A stretch of 64,000 nucleotides of DNA. Source: Diphasiastrum complanatum (Eukaryota; Streptophyta; Lycopodiopsida; Lycopodiales; Lycopodiaceae). Location: assembly GCA_029204225.1 (NCBI GenBank), contig CM055097.1, forward strand, positions 27,767,192 through 27,831,191, read 5' to 3'. How positions within the stretch are numbered: position 1 is the stretch's first letter; every line of letters starts with the position of its first letter. The translations under genes were made by a program, and so were the position numbers. The notes under the pieces were generated by a model. The model had not been told where the DNA came from, searched no databases, and worked only from the letters and a program-made list of their open reading frames with translations. Shown piece after piece: positions 57,996 to 64,000 of this stretch.

Positions 57996-58707
57996 TGTTG
58001 GAAGTATTTCTAGTGAGTGCGGTGGCTAGATCTACTTACGGGTGTAGTATAGGGATGTAGAGATTCGTCCACCTTTTAAGTTTATACAATAAGCTTTAAC
58101 GGAAATATGGAGAGGAATGAGAGCACTAAGGCTTACCCAACTAGTGCCCGAAACGGAAATAAAGCTAATTAGTAACAACAATAAAATTCCTTGCTAAGGC
58201 TTACCCAACTAGCAAGGTGACTAGACTAATCCTAGATTAACACCCGAAGGGTAATAAAATGAGATTACGGCTAATACTAAACAAATAAGCAATAATGAAC
58301 ATGCCACAATAAAACCGATGAAAAGGAGGCAAGAGGAGGCCCGAGCACCTTTCCTCAAGCTATGCACCTTTCCAAAGGGAACACAAATGAAATAGAATGA
58401 TAATTCTCCAAAATAGAGAGCAAGATAGCTTTATACAATGCAAATACCTCTCCTTTTATGGCAAGGAGGGTCTTCCATAAGTGTCTACTAACTTATGGGA
58501 CTAATCTGTTCCTAGCCTTTCTAGAACTTCTAACTTAGGATTTAGAACTTCAATTTTCTTAACTTAGGACAACTTAAGATAAAATATTTCTAATATTAAG
58601 TCTCCTAAGTCTAAGTTCTAAATCTAAGTTTAAGCTATTTTATTATTATTTAAGCTTCGTTTTATTATTATTTTTTTATTTTCTCTGTCTTAGCACAGTT
58701 GCTAACA
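57996..58707 (-). mobile_element. Element D: 5' LTR
   Basis: 712 bp, matching 46685-47485 closely. It carries its own small duplication, in which AAGGCTTACCCAACTAG appears twice (about 58128 and 58196) where the partner has it once. Confidence 0.95.
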
Positions 58708-59660
58708 GTAATAATACGACAACGTCAATATAGGCTTAATTCTAGGTATTCCCTACTGGTGAAAGATGAATTTGACAAATACTTGAAGTCAAGTATTATC
58801 TATCCAGTCCTCAACAGTGAATGAGTTTCGTCAATTGTAGTTGTTCTGAAAAAGAAGACCGAAAATATCCAGGTTTGCCAAGCTTATCGAAAGCTTAATG
58901 CTGTGACTCATAAGGATCATCACTCTCTACCTTTCACAAATATGATTCTTGATCAAGTTGTTGGTAATGAAAGATATAGCTTCCTTGATAGGTTTTCTGG
59001 CCACAACCAAGTATCTATCCGAGAAGAGGACCGGTTCAAAACACCCTTCACAACGGATTGGGGTACTTACACCTATCAGAAGATGTTGTTTGGATTGTGT
59101 AACGTTCCAGTCACACATTCCAGAGAATGATGACTATGATTTTTCAAGAATATCTACGTGTATCCCTAGAAATTTGTATGGACAACTTCTGTGTCTACAG
59201 CTCAAAAGCCACATATCTTTCGAAGTTGTGGAAGATATTGTAGAGGTGCAGAGAGACTTCACTTGTCTCCATCCTGAGAAGTATAATTTTGCCATGCCAG
59301 AAGGAATACTACTTGGACACAAAATATCAAAGAGCAGAATTGAAGTCGATAAAGATAAGGCGAAAATTATAAAGAATTTGAAAGAGTCGACAAATCTTCG
59401 TGAGCTTAGAGGATTTCTGGGTCACGTTGGTTATTATAGAAGGTCCATTCAAGACCACGCATCTATTGTTGCTCCATTGACACACTTATTAAAGAAAGAC
59501 ATTTACTACGAATGGTCTGTATATTGTCAACAATCATTTGAGTTACTGAAGCAGAAACTCTTGGACGTCCCAATTTTGAGACCCCCTGATTGGGTAAGGA
59601 CATTTCATGTTTATTTGGATGTTTCGTCATTCGCATTCCTTCGGTCAACTTATCAATGAT
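58708..59660 (+). pseudogene. Gypsy fragment E: reverse transcriptase, right of element D
   Basis: Continues the pre-RT segment at 46601-46684: RQRQYRLNSRYSLLVKDEFD, then, after a stop, YRKLNAVTHKDHHSLPF, YSFLDRFSGHNQV (first catalytic Asp), FGLCNVPVTHSRE. A shift follows, with MDNFCVY in place of YLDDFLVY (catalytic pair lost), and then GILLGHKISKSRIEVDKDK, LRELRGFLGHVGYYRRSI and FHVYLDVSSFAF near the RNase H start. It is more diverged from A, B and D than they are from each other. No LTR of this element was found. Confidence 0.8.
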
Positions 59661-59779
59661 TCACCTTCTAAAGCTTCTTTTATGTGCTGGTCCGGGTGCA
59701 GGGGCTTGCACGTCCAATTCTTCCACTCTTGCGACTCAACAATGACTTGTTTATAACTGCCCTTTGAACTAGATTAGAA

Positions 59780-60447
59780 CTTCCACATCCAATGTTAATT
59801 GGTCTCTCTAAGTGTTCATGTGGGCATATGTTGGATTCCTTGGGTACTCATCTTTATGCGGTGGTGCCCCTTAGGTAGAGAATGTATTATTTCACATGAT
59901 CCCATTCGTGATGCCCTTGTTGCTATTGCTCGTGATAGTGGTTTTCATGTTGTTCAAGAACAGACACATTTTACCAGGGCCTTCTTCGCAATCTTCTCGA
60001 TGTCAAGTTGACCTTGTTCTTTCACGTGAGGGCATTCGCACTCTAGGAGATGTTGTCATTGCTGATTCCTCTCGTCAGGACCTCCTTCGTCGTTCTTTCA
60101 CCATGTAAGGGGCCGTTGCATCTCACGCAACTCAAGAAAAGGAGTGAGATTATAATGATCGTGCACCTGGTGAAGATTTCATCCCTTTTGCCTTGTGGTT
60201 GTCTTCATAAGAAATTTAATGATTTTTTGTCTTTATGTGCGGAGCTTATGGTGAAACGCCAGGGACAAAGCATTACCTTACCATCCGTCTACCGTCAGCA
60301 TATTTCTATTTCATACAATGTTCCCAAGCACTTTCAATTCTTCGACGAGCTCAATTTGCAAGAGCGAATGCTTCAAAGCTTCCTGCATTAACTATTAGTG
60401 GATCTATTTTAATTAGCGATTTAAATCGAGCAGTCGGTTTTGAGTAA
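59780..60447 (+). pseudogene. LINE-like C-terminal region relic
   Basis: Overlapping frames read a Cys-rich start (CSCGHMLDSLGTHL-like), SHDPIRDALVAIARDSGFHV, VQEQTHFTR, QVDLVLSREGIRTLGDVVIA and later AQFARANASKLPA. This order is the one I know from the region downstream of reverse transcriptase in widespread plant non-LTR elements. The VDLVLS...DVVIAD pair resembles a PD-(D/E)XK-type nuclease fold, but that is inference. Frameshifts and stops break it; no RT sequence is attached. An AT-rich tail follows, without a clear poly-A. Confidence 0.6.
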
Positions 60448-61841
60448 TTAATTTATTATTTTAAATTTTACTAAGCTTTTGATTAGCTTCATTCATTTTT
60501 GTTGTTCTGTAATGTAATCTTATATACTTTAATCTGCTTGTATGGTCATGGGTTTTCCCATCTTTTATTATTAAACACAGAGATAATTATTCAATTGGAT
60601 TTATGTTCAGCACTTTGAACTTCACTCAATATACTACAAAGCCAAGAGTCCAAAGACATTTAAGAATAGATGGACCCATAGAAAGACATGCTAAATTTTC
60701 ATGGCACATGATGGGTGCCACTCTAATTTAGATATAGCTCATATTAACTTTGACCAGTGCGATACACTTTGTAATTTCCAATCATGACAAATGTAAAACA
60801 ATTGCAAGTCATTAAACTTTTGATACAAAGTTTTAAAAAAATGACATGCAAGCATGTACGACCAATAATTTTTTTTGTCATAGGTAAGACTTAAAGACGC
60901 AACAATTACAGTGTCTGTCAAGGCAACAATTACAGTATCTGTCAAGGCGTCACATGAATGAATAGTAGTTTCTTTTAGACCATGGTTAATACACATACAT
61001 TCGCTATAAAAATACCGTATACATATAAAGAGCAAAAAAAGAAAAACTGTACATGAAGATACATTCTCAATTAGAACACAATTGGCTGTGTCACTTAGTA
61101 CGTGATTACAACTTTGAAGATCAAAACGACATATAAATCAATGAAAGAATATGCTCCTGTCGAGAGCACTCGAAGGCTGAATCGCGTATGTCAAAAACGA
61201 AGCTGCTGCTGATGGAAGTCGAACTTAGCTTAGCCCGAGCTTTCGATTCTCAAGCATTTACATTATAAAAATTTCGCTGCACCTCTCTAAGTCATTAAGG
61301 AATGTTTCGAATAAATCTAGCGCAAGTGTTATAAAAAATCCTTACCTTAGCATAGCTTCGAGGTCGTATCTCTTGATTGCATCCAAAACTGCCGTCTCTG
61401 TTATGTCTCTTGCTTAACGGACAAGTTGCTTCGCAATATATCTTAACTGCTGTGCTTGCAAATGAAAATGAAACGTCGTCACAGGGATTTCAGAGAAATG
61501 TATTACTGCTGTCGAAACCCGCAACACTATCTGCTGTGAACGTGGTATGATTTGTGTGCTTAAGACATCGGACCACGCACAGCGTTGAGGGAAAAACTTG
61601 CATCAACTAGATCTGTAATTGATTGGATCAACTTTTAACTTAATATGCACTTAATAGGTGGTTGGTGCATTTCATACTATTGATGTGAAGGGGATAGATG
61701 ATAATTACAGCCAATACAACTTTTCATTCGTCACTAAATTTTGCATTCACTAAAGAATAAGCTCAAGGAATAAGCTTAAAGAATCATCATGACTCGGATT
61801 ACAAGCCATGCCCTTGCAACTTTTAGATATCAACGGCAAGA
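60448..61841. other. Intergenic; 3' flank of the dehydratase gene
   Basis: AT-rich sequence with a 24-bp tandem duplication at 60901-60948. The part from about 61840 down to 61100 should contain the 3' untranslated region of the dehydratase gene; no poly-A signal could be assigned with confidence. Confidence 0.5.
60901..60948. repeat. 24-bp tandem duplication
   Basis: Two adjacent 24-bp units starting AACAATTACAGT, differing by one base. Confidence 0.95.
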
Positions 61842-63176
61842 TCATGATTTGCTAACGGAAGGGCCAACAGGAGTCATATCCATGGGGTAGCTCCCTAATA
61901 CTCTCAGAAAGCTTGCAAACTCTTGCAGTTGCCCTAAAGCATTTTGAGCTCGTGGATCTGCCATGGATGCCTCAAAGTCGATGAAAAATAGATACTCAAA
62001 GTACTTGGCTACTCCATGATTTCTGTCATCCACCACACGCAAAGGTCGCTTCCTTTGTGGTCGACTTTCAATCTTGGTCAAGTTGATGTTTCTCAAGGCA
62101 AAAACAGAAAGAGCCTTAAACAGTGCCCCTGCTTCCTCCTCTAAAGCAAAAACAATGCTTGTCTTAAATCGTCTATCTGTCCTTGGAATGATCGGCTCTC
62201 TTGCGAGCATTAAAAAGCGTGTGACATTTCCCGAGTCATCTTGGATGCCATCTGCCAGAATATCTAAGCCATAGAGCTCTGCCGCGCGTGCACTTGCAAT
62301 GGCTCCTGTATCTCGAAGATTGTTAGCAGCTATAAATTGTGCTGCACCTGCGGTATCGTCGACAGCTTCTCTAGCGACGCCTAACTTGGAAAGCGTATGC
62401 TCACATTGCGCGAGAGCTTGTGGATGACTAATCACGCGTTTCAAATGCTCTTTTTTCACACCAGGCAGCCCCAGAAGGCAATGGTGGACCGAAATCTGTA
62501 CTTCTCCAACTATGTGGAGCCGATGCCTTAGAAGGAGGTCGTAATTTCTGTGAATACTTCCTCCTAGCGAATTCTCTAATGGCAAGACTGCCCTGTCCGC
62601 TAGCCATAGCTCGACGGCCTGAAATGCAGCTTCAAACTGATCACAAGGAACTGCTTCGCAATTTGGATAAGCCTTGCTTGCCGCTGATTCACTGTAAGCC
62701 CCGGGAACACCTTGATATGCTACCCTCAACTCCGATCCATGGCTTGGCGGTTTGGAAAAATCAATTATTGACAGAGGCTTCGGAAAAGTTACCAGATCTC
62801 TGAGCGTATCTCTGAAGCTAGTAGTTGCAAGCTTCTCATCAGAAGCATCAGCATGTAAATCAACTGCCAGGCTTTCCTTCTCGACTTGACTCGCCCACTG
62901 ACTGGACAAAACAGCACACGAACTTTGCCAGTCGGCATGTCGTCCCTGCAGATGATGCGTCGTATCCGATATGACACCGGGGCTTTGTGAAGACCAACTT
63001 CCATTGCCAGTATTATGCGCTGCTAAAATCGGCAGTCTTGCCATTCTCTTTTTTGGTAAGTGCTCCAGCCTCACTTTTTTCAGGCTTAGAGCAGCTTCTT
63101 TCTGAATTGATCCACTAGACAGATAGACCAACTCTGTCGAAGATACAGTCAGTGATGGACACATGTGCAAAGCCAT
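61842..63176 (-). CDS. ADT: Arogenate/prephenate dehydratase, plastid, intronless
   Basis: Decarboxylates and dehydrates arogenate to phenylalanine (or prephenate to phenylpyruvate), the end of plastid phenylalanine synthesis. The 444-codon frame is uninterrupted. Residues 1 to about 145 are Ser/Lys-rich with few conserved blocks, consistent with a transit peptide plus linker. The catalytic domain spans about 151-327: [12 protein letters not shown] (152-163), [18 protein letters not shown] (198-215), HHCLLGLPG (221-229), and GNVTRFL (316-322) with the T-R-F triad needed for activity. The ACT regulatory domain (about 337-430) has [10 protein letters not shown] (350-359) and ESRP (370-373), equivalent to the GALV and ESRP phenylalanine-binding motifs, so feedback inhibition is expected. 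Length and the lack of introns fit plant ADTs. The first ATG is chosen; Met5 and Met45 are alternatives. Whether it prefers arogenate or also uses prephenate cannot be told from motifs alone. Its neighbours are transposon relics, with no linked pathway gene. Confidence 0.95.
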   Translation of the reverse strand: MALHMCPSLTVSSTELVYLSSGSIQKEAALSLKKVRLEHLPKKRMARLPILAAHNTGNGSWSSQSPGVISDTTHHLQGRHADWQSSCAVLSSQWASQVEKESLAVDLHADASDEKLATTSFRDTLRDLVTFPKPLSIIDFSKPPSHGSELRVAYQGVPGAYSESAASKAYPNCEAVPCDQFEAAFQAVELWLADRAVLPLENSLGGSIHRNYDLLLRHRLHIVGEVQISVHHCLLGLPGVKKEHLKRVISHPQALAQCEHTLSKLGVAREAVDDTAGAAQFIAANNLRDTGAIASARAAELYGLDILADGIQDDSGNVTRFLMLAREPIIPRTDRRFKTSIVFALEEEAGALFKALSVFALRNINLTKIESRPQRKRPLRVVDDRNHGVAKYFEYLFFIDFEASMADPRAQNALGQLQEFASFLRVLGSYPMDMTPVGPSVSKS

Positions 63177-64000
63177 ATTTCTACCACAATGACGGTACTT
63201 GACACCTCAGAGAATACTTCTTATATACTGCTCTGCTTTACCGACTCTCGTAGAAAAAAATTAGAAAAGCTGCAATACAGCCAAAACAGCCAAACTTCTT
63301 CCTTCAATCTATATTCCCAGCCTGCTCTGCTACACCGGGCTTCTTCTAGCAGAATCACAAAAGCTCTTCTCTAGTGCAATATTTCCTTCAATCTTGAACC
63401 CCAGCTATTGCAAGTACACAAAAAACACCTCTTCAATGATATCAGACCGTAATGATTCAAGCATTTCCGTCTGATCAACTCCTTGGATGCAACCTTTGGC
63501 TTATGTCCCGTACAGCTGCTCGATCTCCTCAAATCTAGTGAAATGGCCAACTAACTGATCGGTTGCTCCTCTTCCCCGTCTCAGCTTGGAGCCAGATGTT
63601 TATGCGATTTTCGATTGTAGAAGTTATTGGATCAAGCTCTTGAATCAGCATTCATCAGTAGTAGCAGCAGAGCAGAGCACCAGAGAGAGTATTGAGTATT
63701 GGAAGAGGCGTGGTGAAAGCCCCTGAGGAAAAAGAGGCAGACTGTGGCGCTCTTTATGCAGCGCCGAGCTGGGACTGGGGCGAAGCCTGAAGCCGTGTTT
63801 TTCCTGCCTGGCATGCCCTGCCAGCCCGTCAACGGCGACTGGTGGTTGGTTGGTGGTTCGCGCGGGCGTAAAGAGTGGCCACCGGATCAACCGGTAGTCG
63901 CGCCTTCCATGCCCCTGCCCCTGTGTCGTCGTTGGACGTCAGCTCCACGTGGCCGTCGCCCCAAGACGAAACTGAGTGGTCGACTGATATCCACGGTTGA
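63177..64000 (-). promoter_or_regulatory. Upstream region of the dehydratase gene with AC boxes
   Basis: On the minus strand ACCAACC (the AC-II type MYB box) occurs twice, overlapping, at 63844-63854 (plus-strand GGTTGGTTGGT), with further ACC-rich sequence to 63858. A TATA-like GCATAAAGAG lies at about 63750-63759, roughly 90 bp downstream of the boxes. From 63730 to 63960 the sequence is notably GC-rich. If the box is used, the 5' leader would be about 550 bases. AC boxes are established MYB targets in phenylpropanoid and, in pine, phenylalanine-pathway promoters; their use here is inference. Confidence 0.4.

Larger units (their letters stand above)
46685..58707 (-). mobile_element. Gypsy element D (Tat/Athila-like), complete 12-kb insertion
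   Basis: 12,023 bp on the minus strand. 5' LTR 57996-58707, primer binding site 57981-57994, leader with repeats, gag, protease, RT, RNase H, integrase, spacer, two extra ORFs, polypurine tract AAGGAGGGGGATAA at 47486-47499 (minus-strand reading) and 3' LTR 46685-47485. Target duplication is GTAAC (46680-46684) against GTAAT (58708-58712), one mismatch. It sits in the pre-RT/RT junction of Gypsy fragment E. Primer type, length and post-integrase ORFs point to the Tat/Athila branch. All frames carry some damage, so it is probably inactive. Confidence 0.93.

Noticed and set aside
61842-63176. Dehydratase as a processed retrogene copy
   Set aside because: Intronless ADT genes are normal in plants, the frame is intact, and no poly-A tail or target duplication was seen.

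Overview
The window looks like nuclear DNA of a large-genome land plant, most likely a gymnosperm such as a conifer. The reasons are a gene with a chloroplast transit peptide and introns of up to about 5 kb, an intronless chloroplast arogenate/prephenate dehydratase gene, plant-type TTTAGGG telomere repeats, and dense, mostly decayed LTR retrotransposons. The clade call is inference; land plant is firm. No bacterial-type operon, rRNA, tRNA or CRISPR was seen.

Two host genes stand out. (1) On the + strand, nine short exons from 6150 to 20743 splice (all GT-AG) into an uninterrupted 289-codon frame for a plastid thioredoxin/peroxiredoxin-like protein. Its introns hold Copia and Gypsy debris, CT microsatellites and degenerate tandem repeats. 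(2) On the - strand, 61842-63176 is an intact 444-codon, intronless arogenate/prephenate dehydratase, the last step or steps of phenylalanine synthesis. It has a plastid-targeting-like N-terminus and AC-type MYB boxes upstream.

The rest is transposable elements. At 0-6 kb lie Copia gag, RNase H and LTR relics and a Gypsy integrase scrap. At 23.5-30 kb lies a Tat/Athila-like Gypsy element, A, on the + strand (protease, integrase, two extra ORFs, 3' LTR). At 30-33 kb there is an unrecognised decayed minus-strand coding block, and at 33-36 kb a Copia fragment, F, with no LTRs. From 36.5 kb a related Gypsy element, B, begins (5' LTR, PBS, leader, gag, pol). Its gag is split by a complete Copia insertion, C (39114-44570, perfect TGCAA target duplication). 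At 46685-58707 lies a complete 12-kb Tat-like Gypsy element, D, on the - strand, inserted into a fourth Gypsy fragment, E. A plant LINE C-terminal relic follows at 59.8-60.4 kb.

The most unusual signals are four. Gypsy elements A/B and D carry family-specific iterated motifs, with inverted 9-12 bp pairs spaced about 57-60 bp and repeating every 130-160 bp, both in the leader and in the spacer between integrase and the extra ORFs. Elements A and D share a two-ORF accessory module downstream of integrase. Copia element C has lost its reverse transcriptase and carries about 1.07 kb of unrecognised ORF-bearing sequence instead. A telomeric repeat patch flanked by an 11-bp duplication sits inside an accessory ORF of D.
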